Part shown: positions 1 through 11,500 of the stretch, one piece after another
How positions within the stretch are numbered: position 1 is the first letter of the stretch
Layout of the letters: every line of letters starts with the position of its first letter
Assembly: GCA_963920665.1 (NCBI GenBank)
Contig: OY987266.1
Location: 11,537,001 to 11,601,000, forward strand
DNA length: 64,000 nucleotides
Source of the DNA: Straminergon stramineum
Lineage: Eukaryota > Streptophyta > Bryopsida > Hypnales > Calliergonaceae
Reading direction: 5' to 3'
The notes under the pieces: generated by a model
What the model was told of the DNA's origin: nothing
Seen by the model: only the letters and a program-made list of their open reading frames with translations
The model's database searches: none
Translations under genes and position numbers: made by a program

Positions 1-599
1 GTCACATTTGTATGAAAAAATTTCCAAAATGGTGGTGCCTCTCTAGATTCATTCTTCAATGCAAGTTGGCTACATGCTTGAAAATTTTCAAATCATTTGG
101 AATTGTTCAACATATAGGAAAAAAATAGTAAGTAGAAAGATGTAGAGAATGATTCAAAATACTAAATTGTTAACAATTTATTAATGGAATTGAAAAATCC
201 CAATCCCAATGGTTGTAATGTTGAAATAAAAAATCTAAATCTAATGTTTTTATTTTTTTCAAAAAATATTGAAAATTGAGTTAAATAAAGGACTTCAAAG
301 TTTATTTTAGAATAGAGAATCCATACTTGCCCGCAAACTAAAACATCTCATAACTTTTGACTCATTGATCAAAATAGAATGATTCAAAGCTTTCTATGTA
401 CATATAAATCTAGAAAACCAATTTCAAATTTTTATTTTTGAAAAAATGGATTTTTTCAGATTTGCCCAAACTACCCAAGTTGAAAAACAAACTACATATT
501 AGGCCATAACTTTTGACTCACATGGAAATCTCTAGTCACCCATAGCTTCCTATAAAAGTTATGTTGCCAAAAAACATGCCTTGGTCCTTTAGGGGTTAA
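1..599. mobile_element. Right end of a TTAA-terminated element (truncated by window)
   Basis: The sequence up to TTAA at 596-599 ends in GGTCCTTTAGGGGTTAA, the inverse of the left terminus seen at 33,216 (TTAACTTCTAATGGACC) and at 4,284. The part around 120-300 is clearly related to 34,140-34,310, in the same orientation, so this is the right part of an element whose left part is represented by the 33.2-kb copy. The left end lies outside the window. No coding capacity is visible; it is probably a non-autonomous copy. Confidence 0.6.
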
Positions 600-1516
600 A
601 TGAATTTTCCAATAACTAGCATTTTGTCTCAAAATTTGTGAAAAGTCTCAATATAACAAATAAGTGGCCTTAAGTTGTCAATTTTGGATATACTATCTAT
701 TGTTTTAACTTCTTCTATATGAGATGTTTTGATAGTACTAATGTCATTTTTTCATGTGTGTTAAATGCATTTTGGCATCACCTACATGAGTACATGACAC
801 TTTTTTCACCATACACCTTCCATCTTTGAAAATTTGTAACTAATTCACAATACGTCCAAAAATTATGGAACCCCTAGCATTTTGATTTGTAGTCCTTCAC
901 CAATGTGCAAAAATTGTTATCCATTTTCTAGAGCATATTGGTTATGCCACGGAGCTTATTCATGTGATTTTAGGTATAGTTACCTTATGCTATATGTGGA
1001 TTGGATGCATTGTGAACGATAAAGAAATGCTGAACGAAAAGAGGCCAATAAAGAGTCCTCTGAATGAACAGAATCCGTGATGGATGAAAAAAGCGTACTC
1101 TAGTAATCCTCGCATACTTAGTGCTTGTCAGAACCCTAACTACGGTAAATAAGTCACCCGGCAGGCCGGCAGTTCCGCGGGCAGCAACTGGCGGGATTTG
1201 CTGGCGTTGGTTTACGGCACTCCACATACTTGGTGACGTAAGCATGACACTAACTTACACATGGCCCTGCACATGGCCCTGTCCATTGGACTGCCAGTCT
1301 GTAGGGCCCAGCTCACGATGTAGTCCACGTGGCGTCAATGCAGGGGCTTCAGTGTGTGCTCCATTATGAGGAAGTTAGTATCGGTAGCCGTGCCAGTATA
1401 ATCTTCTTTTTATTCGCGAAGGGAGCCAATGGGGTTGTGGAGATCCGGCACTCCGGCGGCCGACCCATACTCTTGTCCCAAATTTTCACCTTGGGGGAAT
1501 TGGTGCAACTTATTAT
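600..1516. other. Intergenic; GC-richer block without recognisable gene
   Basis: The first part is ordinary AT-rich sequence. From about 1,090 to 1,510 composition becomes clearly GC-richer with several CpGs, and short ORFs exist on both strands (for example 985-1,245 minus and 1,121-1,369 plus), but none has a recognisable domain or a convincing start context. It could be a decayed exon or transposon remnant; nothing more can be supported. Confidence 0.5.
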
Positions 1517-2614
1517 TTAACCCTTAAACGTGGAGTCGTGGACAGGAACGTTTTGTGTCCGATGTATGACAAAGAATCTCTCTATGTAGGACAGAATTTC
1601 GACTATTCATCTTCAAAATTTTGTGAGAAAAGTGTAGGTCTTCTACAGTAGTATGACTTCCAACAAATATTTTTGGATTTTATAAAGTAGATGATGTCAC
1701 ATGGTTCCAAAAGGGAGAATTTCCACGGTCACCAGTTTGTCCTTTAACCCCTAAATGCCCAAGGCCTGTTTGGAGCTTCTTGAAATTTGTTCTAAATTGA
1801 ACAAAAAGTCAACATTTTCGCAAGTTGTACCAATTTCTTTTGAATTGTAACCGTACAAATTCAAACTAGACATGTTAGAAATCACATAGGAAAAGAAAAC
1901 ATAACAATATCACTTACAGATTGAAAGATTAAAATGTTTGATCATGAGGGTGTAAAAACTATGAAAATTTTTCAATTCACTTTTTGCATGTCAACTCTAA
2001 AAAGTTGGTCACTAAAAAAATAGGAGGTTATAAGGCCTAGCATGCACAACCCCAATCAATTTACGATTTTTCAAAATCTATTCTACAATTTTTGTAAATG
2101 AATTTCTAAAGTGATTTTGCCTCGAAGATCTAGTGTATTTGAGGCTCATTTTCAAGAGCCCACAACACTACAGGAAGTCAAGATTGCACTGGGTATCCTT
2201 GCACAAAATCTTCAATAGAAAAATCATAATCTTTTATTTTTAAGATAAGCTTTTTGATCCTAAAACTAGACTTCAAAAAGAATTCTCCAAAAATATAAAC
2301 TACTACTAATAGCAATTTGGTTGGGTTTTACTTAACTTCAAAGTTTTCCAAACACCACATTTGGGTGCCTTGGGCATTTAGGGGTTAAGGATTAACCTTT
2401 GTATGCTGGGCTGGTGACCGTGGCCATTTTGGAATCATGTGACATCATCTACTTTAAAAAAATCAAAAATACTCGTTGGGAGTCAAGCTATTGTAGACCA
2501 ACTTCCCCTTCCATCCCCAACTCTATGGATGAACAATTGCACTTTTGTCCTACACAGGAGAACTTTTTGTCATTCATCAAACAAAAAACGTCCGTCTTGT
2601 CGTTGAGGGGTTAA
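1517..2614. mobile_element. Foldback TTAA element with ~225-bp arms, interrupted by a second element
   Basis: The left arm (1,517-1,743) and right arm (2,389-2,614) are inverted copies of one another. Both carry a region reading AGTAGATGATGTCACATG (or its complement), a CCACGGTCACCAG block, and outer ends TTAACCCTTAAACG / CAACG...GAGGGGTTAA. TTAA occurs at both borders (1,517-1,520 and 2,611-2,614) with no longer flanking duplication. Between the arms sits a separate element (1,744-2,388). Without the insert the element would be about 457 bp and almost wholly self-complementary. A single arm of the same family occurs at 57,914-58,130. Confidence 0.75.
1744..2388 (-). mobile_element. Inner TTAA MITE, family copy 1 (645 bp)
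   Basis: It starts TTAACCCCTAAATGCCCAAG and ends with the inverse complement of that string; terminal repeats are identical for about 22 bp. It has no ORF. The interior matches copies at 2,870-4,194 and 22,151-22,805 in inverted orientation (shared blocks around the 'tgtttgatcatgagggtg' and 'gcacaaaatcttcaatag' segments). Flanking sequence shows only TTAA as a possible target duplication. It is inserted in the loop region of the surrounding foldback. Confidence 0.85.
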
Positions 2615-3170
2615 GCTTACAACAGTGGATCAAATTTGGATAATGTACCCCTAGGTGAGTTTCAACACTTGATGCCTGTGTCTAGAGAATTTCATTTTGG
2701 AATTTTGATTGTTTGACATGTTATTTTTTAGATTTCAAATTATTTGGAAAATTTCAAAATATTGTGTTTTAGATTTCAAAATTAGTGAAAGACTTTCAAA
2801 TAATATTTTCTTTGCTTTTTGAATATCGGGCTATAAAGTTATACATTTTGAGCATGCTTCACATTTTGCTTAACCCCTAAATGCTTGAGGCACTAAATTT
2901 TGGTGTCGACAATACTTTGAAGGTAGATAAAACCTAACCAAGTTGCTATTTTTAGTAAATTATATTTTTGAAAAAATCTTTTTGAAGTCTAGTTTTAGCA
3001 TCAAAAATCTGATTTTGAAAATGATTAATTATAATTTTTTCTATTAAAGATTTTGTGCAAGGGTGTCCATTGCAATCTTAACTTTACATAGTGTTGAGGG
3101 CTCTTGGAGGAAAAATCACATTTGAAATTCATTTAAAAAAATTGTAGACTAGATTTTGAGAAGCCATAAA

Positions 3171-3862
3171 TTCTCGGGGGGGCACTCCCTTGTATATTTT
3201 GTGTTCATGTGCGATAATGACCTATTTAGAGGGGGCTATTTACCTCATGAAATGGATTAAAAGGCATGATATTTTTTAAAATAAAGGTAAAACTTGATAA
3301 TTAATAGTATGTATTATTACATATAATTTTTTCAATTTGTCATTTTAAAATGGGGTATTTTACTTATATCCCATTTTTTTCCTTTTCACCCTATTTTTTT
3401 CTTTGAACCCTTTTTTTCCTAGAACACCCCATTTATTTCTCTCATACCCTATTTTTTTTTCCTTATCACCCATTTTTTTTTCTATAACACTTGATTTCTT
3501 TCTCATGTGCCCCATTTTTTTTCTTTGAACCCATTTCTTTTGCATAACACCCCATTTCTTTCTCTTCTATCCCATTTTTTTTCCTTACAACCCATTTTTT
3601 TTCTTACCACTTCCTTGGAATTGTCAAAGTACATAGCAAATTTGTTAGTGCTCTTTTCTTTCCATGGTATTTTATATGTACCAATTACATAATTCTCTGG
3701 TATTATACCTAATGCTATAGTATTTATAATAATGTTTTAAAACTTTAAAGTAATGTATATTACATGTACTTTTTTCCAAAATTTATCCAAAATGAATATA
3801 TTAGACCCTATTTTTTATTGCACATAGTTTCTACGATTTTCGCCAATGCTTCCCCTCCCAAG
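3171..3862. mobile_element. 692-bp nested insertion with CATAAA target duplication
   Basis: The precise extent follows from comparing this element with the uninterrupted copies at 1,744 and 22,151: the reading jumps at CATAAA (3,165-3,170) and resumes after CATAAA (3,863-3,868). The ends are imperfect inverted repeats (TTCTCGGGGGGGCACTCCC at the left; complement of the right end reads CTTGGGAGGGGAAGC). It encloses a T-rich minisatellite and has no credible ORF. Class is not determinable. Confidence 0.65.
3356..3606. repeat. Minisatellite of CCCATTTTTTTTCTTT-like units
   Basis: About a dozen degenerate units of roughly 18-22 bp, each made of a CCC/CCCAT core followed by a run of T and then C(T)TT(N)AACA. 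ORFs read across it on either strand are low-complexity Lys/Phe-rich artefacts. It lies wholly inside the nested insertion. Confidence 0.8.
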
Positions 3863-4283
3863 CATAAATTGATTGGGGTCATGCATGTTAGGTCCATTAA
3901 CCTCATATTTTGTTTGTGACCAACTTTTTAGATTTGACATATGAAAAGAGGATCAAAAGACTTCAAATCACTTTTGCAATTTTAACACCTTCATGATCAA
4001 ACATTATAATCTTTCAATGGTTGTAAGTGATATTATTGTGTTTTTTTTCTATGTGATCTTTAACATGTCTAGTTTGAATTTGTATGATTACAAAGAAATA
4101 AAAATTGATAAAACTTATGAAAATGATGGATTTTTGTTCAATTTAGAGCAAATTCCTAGAAGCTCAAAAATGACTGTGGGTATTTAGGGGTTAAGTATTT
4201 ATAAAACTAACTTGGATGTTGGGTATCTTGGATTTATAATTGGAATCAAAGTCCTAAAATTAAGGGGGTCAAAGAAATACAAA

Positions 4284-4857
4284 TTAACTCCTAAAGGACC
4301 GAGGCACATTTGGGGCACAAATTGTGAAAAACTACCACTTTTTAAAGTAGTGAGAAAAAAATGAAGCAAAAAAGTTTTTTTTTCAAAGTTTGATTGTAAA
4401 TTGTTTTTACTAATCTACTATGGAAATGTTTGGAACAAATTTCAAAAACTTTGATTGCACAGATTGAAAGATTATGACATTTGAAGTTAGAAGAATTTTT
4501 TTCCAACCTTATCCAATAGGGCTAGTAGACTTTAACTCCTAAAGTGATATTTTTACACTATACATGGTTATTTTGGGGACATAAACATATTGTATGTTTT
4601 AAATTATATACTTCCCAAATCAAAAATTATAGAAGAGTTTTGTACATGCTACCTGAAGCTACCCCAAAAGTTTAGGGCAACATAACTTTTAATCTAGCCA
4701 CCTAATCAAAAAGAAATTATATTTCCACTTAGGAGGTACATGTTCACACCTTGTGTCAAAATTTGAAGAACATCTATTAAAAAAAACTTCATACACACCT
4801 ACCCAAGATCACTTGTGTACATTCAAGTCAACGATCATTTGGTCCTTTGGGGGTTAA
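4284..4857. mobile_element. TTAA element, 574 bp
   Basis: Left terminus TTAACTCCTAAAGGACC, right terminus the complement of TTAACCCCCAAAGGACC (16 of 17 or so positions paired). TTAA is present at 4,284-4,287 and 4,854-4,857 with unrelated flanks (ACAAA / CCAAG). No ORF. The termini resemble those of the 1-599 and 33,216 elements more than the ATGCCC-type copies, so it is a subfamily. Confidence 0.75.
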
Positions 4858-5289
4858 CCAAGAACAAAATTAGAAGAAGACTCCCAAGTGAGCCTTTAAA
4901 TTCTAAAGGATCATTATATCCAAGGTGACAAATGAAAGTTCAAGTAAATATCTTCTATTTCAATTTTTGGCATGATTTTTTGAAACTTTTTCAAGGATAG
5001 TTAAACAAATTAGTTTCATAAAAATGTAATGTTTATTTTGAAACGGTGCATATTACTCAACATAAGTTATACCACCTAAAGTAAAATTAAATGATTTTGG
5101 GCACTAAAAAATAATTTTTTTTTGAATAAATATGTTAAATTTTTTTCTTATATAATATATTTTTATCTTCATAGAAAGCCTTCATCAAATCAAATTGGAT
5201 TGTTGATGTAAAGGTTATGGAGAATTGTAATATCTTTTAGGCAATTAGAGCATGTTTTTGAAAAATTAACTTATTGGATTTGTTTTTGA
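4858..5289. other. AT-rich, nothing recognised
   Basis: Sequence is AT-rich with homopolymer runs and no ORF or inverted structure that I could support. It may be part of the degraded element described next. Confidence 0.4.
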
Positions 5290-5695
5290 ACTGGAAAATT
5301 TTAATATTGTGTAAAGAAAGGTGCACATGTTTTAAATTTGTTTCTAGAACAATCACACCAGTAGAAGTGCTGTGGTTCAATTCCATTTTAGAGTTATTTA
5401 AAACACATATAAAGACTTTACTTCAAACTTTATACTGCAAAGGTCTGAGTTTTAAAAATTTTAAGTCTTATAATCTAAAATATAAAGAAACCTAAAAATG
5501 TTCTTTTTATTCTAAGCATTAAAATCTTGCAATTGATATGGTTTATTTTCTTCTATACATTTGTGTACTAGTCTATTTCAAGATCCTATCATTGGAAATG
5601 AAAAAAAAACTTGTTTTTAAAACTTTTACTCTTTGCAATAGAAATGGCTATTTTGGAGTGATTTTTCCAAAAAAATAGTCTTGGGATTAAGAGTG
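5290..5695 (-). repeat. Degraded copy of the 33.2/57.6-kb TTAA repeat
   Basis: The order of blocks (TTTCTAGAACAATC..., TTCAATTCCATTTTAGA, AAGATCCTAT, AGAAATGGCTATTTTGG) parallels 57,110-57,585 in direct orientation and 33,216-33,700 in inverted orientation. The end (GTCTTGGGATTAAGAGTG) is a decayed form of the GATCCTTTAGAGGTTAAG terminus at 57,570-57,586. Confidence 0.6.
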
Positions 5696-5751
5696 AACTT
5701 CTATGCACAAAAATTGCCCAATCTTTGTAGAAAAGATAAAAGAAAGTGCGG

Positions 5752-6553
5752 AATTCTATATGGAAGTGTGCGATGTTTGCAATTGGAATGGTAAAATTGC
5801 AATTGTTGGCATGCAAAATTTTAATGGAGAGTCTTGTGAAAAGCTAGAGAGGCAATTTTTCAACTTCTTAGAAAACTATTTTAAACATTGAAGTTGTCAA
5901 TGTGTTTGCTTTTAGTTTGACAACAAGGCAAAGCTAATCCTAAAAAGTAGTTCCTTCCTACTCAAATAGAAGTTAAAATATCACATCAAAATGGGCAAAG
6001 GCAATTCCAACTTTAGAAAACTTGGAGACTCATTTTCAATTCCAATGCAATATGGGAGTCCTCTCCATAGACCAACATTTGAGTGGGTTCTCCTTAGTTG
6101 TTGTGGAGTAAAAAAATCAATGTCTAAAAATCATTTGAAAGGGTCTTGAACATGGTTTATTATTGAATTGTAATTTTTTGGTTGGTCTTTGTTAGTTGAT
6201 AGAGAATTCTAGATTCTAAGAAAATCTTCATTTTTTTGCTAGTGTCAAGTAAAATGTTTTAGTGTTTTCCTATGGTGTAAAAAAATGGGCAAATGATGGG
6301 TCAATTCTTTTGGATTGCAAATACATGCAAATAGTCAAAGAAAATTTTTTGTAGCTATTAGGGGGAGTCATAGATGAGAGGGGCTCTTCATACGTTGTCT
6401 CCAAACTTGCTAAAAAATTCAATGAATCAAATGTAGGTCAAGGCTCATGACAAGGTTCACTAAACTCACTAAGAAAATCATAAATACCCTTCATGACTAT
6501 TACCTTGGCTCTTGAAACTCATTGAAAGTCTTGAAAGTTATTGTAACTCTCCC
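5752..6553 (+). repeat. ~800-bp dispersed repeat, copy 1
   Basis: Closely related, in direct orientation, to 14,741-15,552: both contain GTGTGCAATGTTTCCAATTGG-like, TACTCAAATAGAAGT and GAAAGGGTCTTGAACATGG blocks in the same order. Short open segments (5,703-5,891; and 14,910-15,155 in the other copy) contain partly similar peptides, so the repeat may derive from a transposon coding region, but no domain can be named. Confidence 0.75.
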
Positions 6554-6839
6554 TAATGAGCTAAAGAAGGATGCCTCTTGCTCAACTAATTTACCTTGAG
6601 TAAGTATGCATTTATGAGGAGTTTGTCTTATATAGATGCATCCTTGGCAAGTGCATGTGGATGTGAAAGGGGTTGTGATTGGCTCCTTAGAATTCCTAGA
6701 TTTGCTCCCCCCTTCCCAAATAGGGTCTCTTTAAGCTTTAAGGTAGAAGCGCCAATAGTCAACCTCACACAACATCCAACTTGTAGGGTGCAATATTTCC
6801 AACCAAGGGTTCAGAGAGATTTTCAATTGAAGCTTAATT

Positions 6840-7175
6840 AGAACTGTGTGTGTTTTTGGTCCTTTTCAAAGTTGGGACTAATAAGGATATGACACATGTA
6901 TTGAAGTAGTGAGCAAGAAAGTAGGAAGCAATGAGTGGGAAACTAGTTTTTGAATGATTGGAATTGGAAGAGTCTAGATATTGGCTACGGGTCATGAGTA
7001 CTTTTTGGTTCTCAAATTTCAAAGTAATTTCAAGTTTGTGAATAAAATTCTGAAAATTTTGCAATCCCCCTATTTCCTAACTTCCTACATGGGAAAAATT
7101 TCAACCACTTCATACTGCTCATGATCTGCTCCAAAATTGCTTAAACAATCAGCTATTGGTGCCTCAACCTTAGGT
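6840..7175 (+). repeat. Dispersed repeat shared with 20,210-20,515
   Basis: Direct-orientation homology: both contain TTTTCAAAG..GACTAATAAG, a GAAGA(G/T)TCTAGA.ATTGG block, ACTTTTTGG and a CTTCCTACATG block followed by AAATTGCTTAAA. No ORF of note. Family unknown. Confidence 0.65.
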
Positions 7176-7411
7176 TGTGTCAAAATGCAAATGCATTGTG
7201 CATTTCTGAGATGGGTTAATTGAACTTGGACAGAAATAATATTTTAAACATTTCTGGGTCACTCAATGAAATTTCTGTCACCGGTACTGTTCCTCATATC
7301 AATTGGAATTGTCCATGTGTTACAAAAAAAGTATGTTACCGGTGAAATGATCCATATGATCCTCTTTTGCAACAAAAGGAATTTTTTGTATAATGATCCA
7401 TAACTTACAAC

Positions 7412-7664
7412 TACACTAAATAGTGAAATTAGGTTGCCTTAACAATTAGGTTGTCTTACCCCAAGAAAGTTACTTTACAAGCCATCAAAGTCAACAAATA
7501 ATTCTAAAAATATTTCCATTTGTACACATGGAAGTTTATGAGTCCCACATACAGCAATATGAAATTCAAAAGTAGTTCATTCTTGTACGGTCACTGTAAA
7601 TATTTATTTGGTGTCAAATGTTGAGAAATTAGTGAGGGGCAACCTAATTTCACTATTCAGTGTA
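7412..7664 (+). mobile_element. TA-flanked MITE, copy 1 (253 bp)
   Basis: Terminal inverted repeats: TACACTAAATAGTGAAATTAG at the left and CTAATTTCACTATTCAGTGTA at the right, extending to GGTTGCC. The interior (TTTCCATTTGTACA, TTTATGAGT, ATTCAAAAG) matches the copy at 58,518-58,747 in inverted orientation. TA at both borders is consistent with a TA target duplication (Tc1/mariner-like), although a CACTA-type start cannot be excluded from one window. Confidence 0.85.
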
Positions 7665-8290
7665 CAGTTCCTAACTCAGGAAAACTTTGAAAGGACTCGT
7701 CCCTCGAGCTTGGACAGAGAGAACTGAAATTCTCTTCTACCAACGGGCTCTTCCCACCGACATTGGATTGCCGGTTACCGGTCACCGGTCACCGGAAGAT
7801 TGGCAGCTCCAGTCGTTAGTTCCATCCTCCCGCCCGGCCAGTCCCAGTCGGTAATTTGTTCAATTCAGTTGTACTTGCAGGCCCCGTCATCACATGGACA
7901 TCTGCAGCGATGGACTGAATGTAGCACTGTACAGGTACCCAGGACCCGTTAGGTATTTCTTCATTATGTAGCTGAGCTCTGACATTTTTATAAAGGTTAC
8001 TAACGTACGCGGTGACGAATTGACGGACGGGATCCCCCCAGTTCCGGGAGCGAATCCCGTGTGGAGTGGGGACTGGAGAGCATGTCGGCTCCCATACTGT
8101 ATTTGGACGGGAAGTGGCTTCATTAAAATTAGACGGTACAGCAAAAGCCTCGCTAACTGTTTCCAATCAATGCTGCCCCGGGCAGGGCAGGTCGAGCCAA
8201 GCCTCGGGGTCAGGCTCGGGAAGGGCAGTTCCAAACTTATTGCGAAACCTAAGCTGGAAGGTAAAGGTAACCCGGCTTAGGCCAGAGGCA
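7665..8290. other. GC-rich block with ACCGGT repeats and open reading frames
   Basis: Composition rises sharply, with many CpGs. At 7,770-7,797 there is a tandem GGTTACCGGTCACCGG array of ACCGGT palindromes. A 116-codon ORF is open on the minus strand (8,166 to 7,816), whose peptide includes a DPVRQFVTAYV stretch but no domain I recognise; plus-strand ORFs overlap it (8,020-8,280 and 8,066-8,407). This could be a first exon/CpG-like promoter of an unrecognised gene or a decayed gene. I do not assign a function. Confidence 0.4.
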
Positions 8291-8300
8291 GTGAAAATGA

Positions 8301-8524
8301 GGCCAGGGAGAATTGACCCCATCATTGCCCCAGTGAAGGGTAATTGTAAAAAAATTCCCCCTATTTTGTGCCACATTTTCTGGTATTTCTTCATCTCTCT
8401 GAACTAATTCAGGACCTTTGATTGCAAATATGAATTCAAAATTTGCAAATTTTATCATGTGTTACAAATAAAAAAATTCAGTGCTTAAATTGTGGGGCAA
8501 TGAGGGGGTCAATTCACCCTGGCC
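8301..8524. mobile_element. Mutator-like MITE with perfect 10-bp target duplication
   Basis: Terminal inverted repeats of about 33 bp start GGCCAGGGAGAATTGACCCC; the right end is the complement of GGCCAGGGTGAATTGACCCC. The flanks are an exact 10-bp direct repeat, GTGAAAATGA, at 8,291-8,300 and 8,525-8,534. A 9-11 bp target duplication is characteristic of the Mutator (MULE) superfamily. The 224-bp element has no coding capacity. The perfect duplication suggests a fairly recent insertion. Confidence 0.9.
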
Positions 8525-8534
8525 GTGAAAATGA

Positions 8535-11500
8535 CTAGTTTGCCTTATTGACATATTATTGAAAAAGTTTCATTTTTTTCTCATGTAAAGAAAAATTTGA
8601 GGAATGGAGAGTGGAATTGAAATTTAATTTTTTTGACAAGTGTGAATATGTTGTGAATTTTTGAAGTGTGTTGGCCAATTGGCCCAAAACAATCTCTAAA
8701 CTACTCCAAAACCATCAAATAGTGTACCCACAAATGGTCGTCTTACCACCTACTACATTCACAATATTTCCTATTACATGGCTATGACATGAAGGAATCA
8801 AAAAGTTACTTTTTGTGATGAATATACACTAAAAAGATGGAAGTTCCTATTGCGGTTACTAATAACTCTTTCACCATCACCCAAGGAATTAGTTGTAGAC
8901 ACTAACTTCACTTTATTAGCTCAAATTTCATTTATTGCAAAAATTCTATCATAGGTTGACGTAAGATTGTAATGAGTCATTTCCTAGATGTCTACATTGG
9001 ATAGTTTGCCTATTATAGGTTGGTTTACCTTAGGTGCACCTTGGGTTTTACTTTTTATGTTTTGAAAAAGTGGTGAGATGGCAATCACTTAAAAATATGA
9101 TGAAACCCTATATTTCTACATTAAACCATCTTTTGGACTAAAAAACACTTTCCAATCATATTCATGCACTTTTTCATCCAAATTTGGCAACTTCATCTAC
9201 ATTTTAAATAGAATAAAAAAAATTGGCAAAAAAAATAGACTAATTTTATTTGGCGAAAAGCACATATTTATTTGAAATAGTGCAATATGGTCCTATGGTG
9301 CCCAAAATGGGGTTTGTATGCACCTATTGCCCTTAACTAAAGAGAATGCTCATGGTTTGGATATTTGTAAGGTGGGCCCCCCCCCCAAATGCCATTGTGC
9401 CTATTTACTATTATTAGGTGTGTCAAACTTTCATATGTTCCTTATTGACAAGTGAAAGGAGGTTCCAACACACCAAAGAAGTTTGTACACTATGTGCAAA
9501 AGTTATGAAGGGAAATTTGTTTGTTTGGTAACAATTCTAAAATTTTTTCTTCTACATAAGACTTAGATATGTGTTGATTTTGAAGATGTCCAAACAGTGA
9601 TGATGGCACTTTTGTGGTAGTCCATTGCAAGTATCAAGACTCTCAAATTTTTTTTGTGTATACAAATGAAAATGATAAGCCTCCCCCCTAAAAAAAAGAA
9701 TCTTATATGGTAAAAAGAAGAAACATTTTTTCAAATAGAAAATAATGAAAATTTCATTGTTGTTCAATTTAGATCCAAGTTGAAAAGAAGTTATCATGTT
9801 GGAAACAATTGGGGGGTTCAATAAATTAGCTTCTTTGTCCTTTTAACATTTGAAACCTAATCATGTTCAAATATGATACTACATTCATAGAATACTTCAA
9901 GAGTATGTAACTCTTTTGGAGCTTTTGAGACATGAAGGAGGTGCAATAATGATCCAAATAGGGGTTGTCAAGTATGATTGGATTCCTATCACCAAGAAAT
10001 TAAACTTTGTCACTACTATATACTTCTATTTATACATCAACTTCTATATCTAATATACTAAAAATACCATATTGTATTCAAGATTTTGGGCTTTCTAAAC
10101 CAATATCACTTTGAATGAATCAAATCAATGTAATTATACTTCCATCAAATTCCTAAAAACATTTTTTGATTCTTTACTAAAAAATTGTTTAGATTGTACA
10201 TATGTTGACACAAAATTTTAATTTATCAAAATTTTGGCTTTCTTTTACAATGATTTTTGGTTTCTTCTATCAACCTAAAAGATTCCTATAATGAAATTCT
10301 CTGTAATGGTTCATATAATATTCTGCGTTTCTGTCTCTTCGATATAGATGTTGTTGATTTTTTCCAGGAATTGGAATATAATTTGGAACTTTATTTCTTG
10401 GAACTAAAAACAAGTGTTCCAAACCTTTTTTCTCGATGATGATGAAAACAAAATTCCTGTTTATTCCCCTCATATTTGGGTACAATTGTTCTGTTTCAAT
10501 CCACCAATGCCCAATGCTATGGGGCACTAGCTTATATAACCTAGGCCATTGTGTCGTCATTGTAGTACTATTTTACACTTAATATATAAAATCAATGCAA
10601 GAACCACACCAATGGTAATGAAACACCAATATTTAACGATAGATGCAATGAAAATAATGAAATATATTGTCAACAAGAGAAGATTATATATGTTTGATAA
10701 TGTAAAAGTAAAGTAAACTAGAGAGTCCATTGTAAAAGTAAAATATTACTTGATTGTATAGTTTTGCATCAAAATGTAAAAGTAGGGATTTCCAAATCAC
10801 GATATTTCTAATTTTGACCAACAATGACTAGTAAAACTAAATATAAGGAAATGAAATGAATTTTCAACAAGTTTTAAATTGCACAACCAGGGCTTTGTGT
10901 TGTTGTGTACAATCATTGATGATTGGGTTGCAAAGAAGATGTATCAATTTTGATTTAGTTTGATTGAAAAAATCATTCCATTGAGGCCAGCAAAGGACGT
11001 GACATTGCAAATACACTATTTATTTATTTCAATGTTGTTGTCACCACCACCAACCAAAGTTTCATATTTCAATCTGGGTAAGCCTTCTCTAATCTAAACA
11101 TCAGGAACATAATTCATTAACATAGGATTTTGTTGCATTTGACATAGCTAGTGCACACTTTGACCCCCTTCTAGTGACTACCTGTACTCCAATCATCTAG
11201 TGGTCATATTGAAGAGTTGTCACATTGTGGAATCAATATGCAACTGACAATTTAGAAGTCCTTTTTGGGGGGCTGTAATTCATATATCAATGCAGTAGGA
11301 TTGGAAGTAGGAATGCATCTCATTTTAGGCAGGAGGTGCGTGTATGGAAATATAGAGAAATACTGTGTCCATTTACTTTTGTTCAAATTCATTGCAGCTG
11401 GTGATTTCGTTTCATAGGGAGATGGAGTCAAAAGCTGTGTCTAGTGTGCATTGCTCCCCTTTTCTTTTCCTTCACTAGAGTGTACCCCGTCGTTTTTCAT

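Larger units (their letters stand above)
2870..4194 (+). mobile_element. TTAA MITE, family copy 2, carrying a 692-bp insertion
   Basis: It begins TTAACCCCTAAATGCTTGAG and ends GGTATTTAGGGGTTAA. Its two halves (2,870-3,170 and 3,863-4,194) align to the uninterrupted copy at 22,151-22,805. The interruption at 3,171-3,862 is flanked by a CATAAA duplication. Minus the insertion the element is about 630 bp, similar to the other copies. TTAA at each border is the only candidate target duplication. Confidence 0.85.

Noticed and set aside
3360..3692. ORFs on both strands across the CCCATTTTTT repeat
   Set aside because: Low-complexity translations of a minisatellite; no start context or homology.
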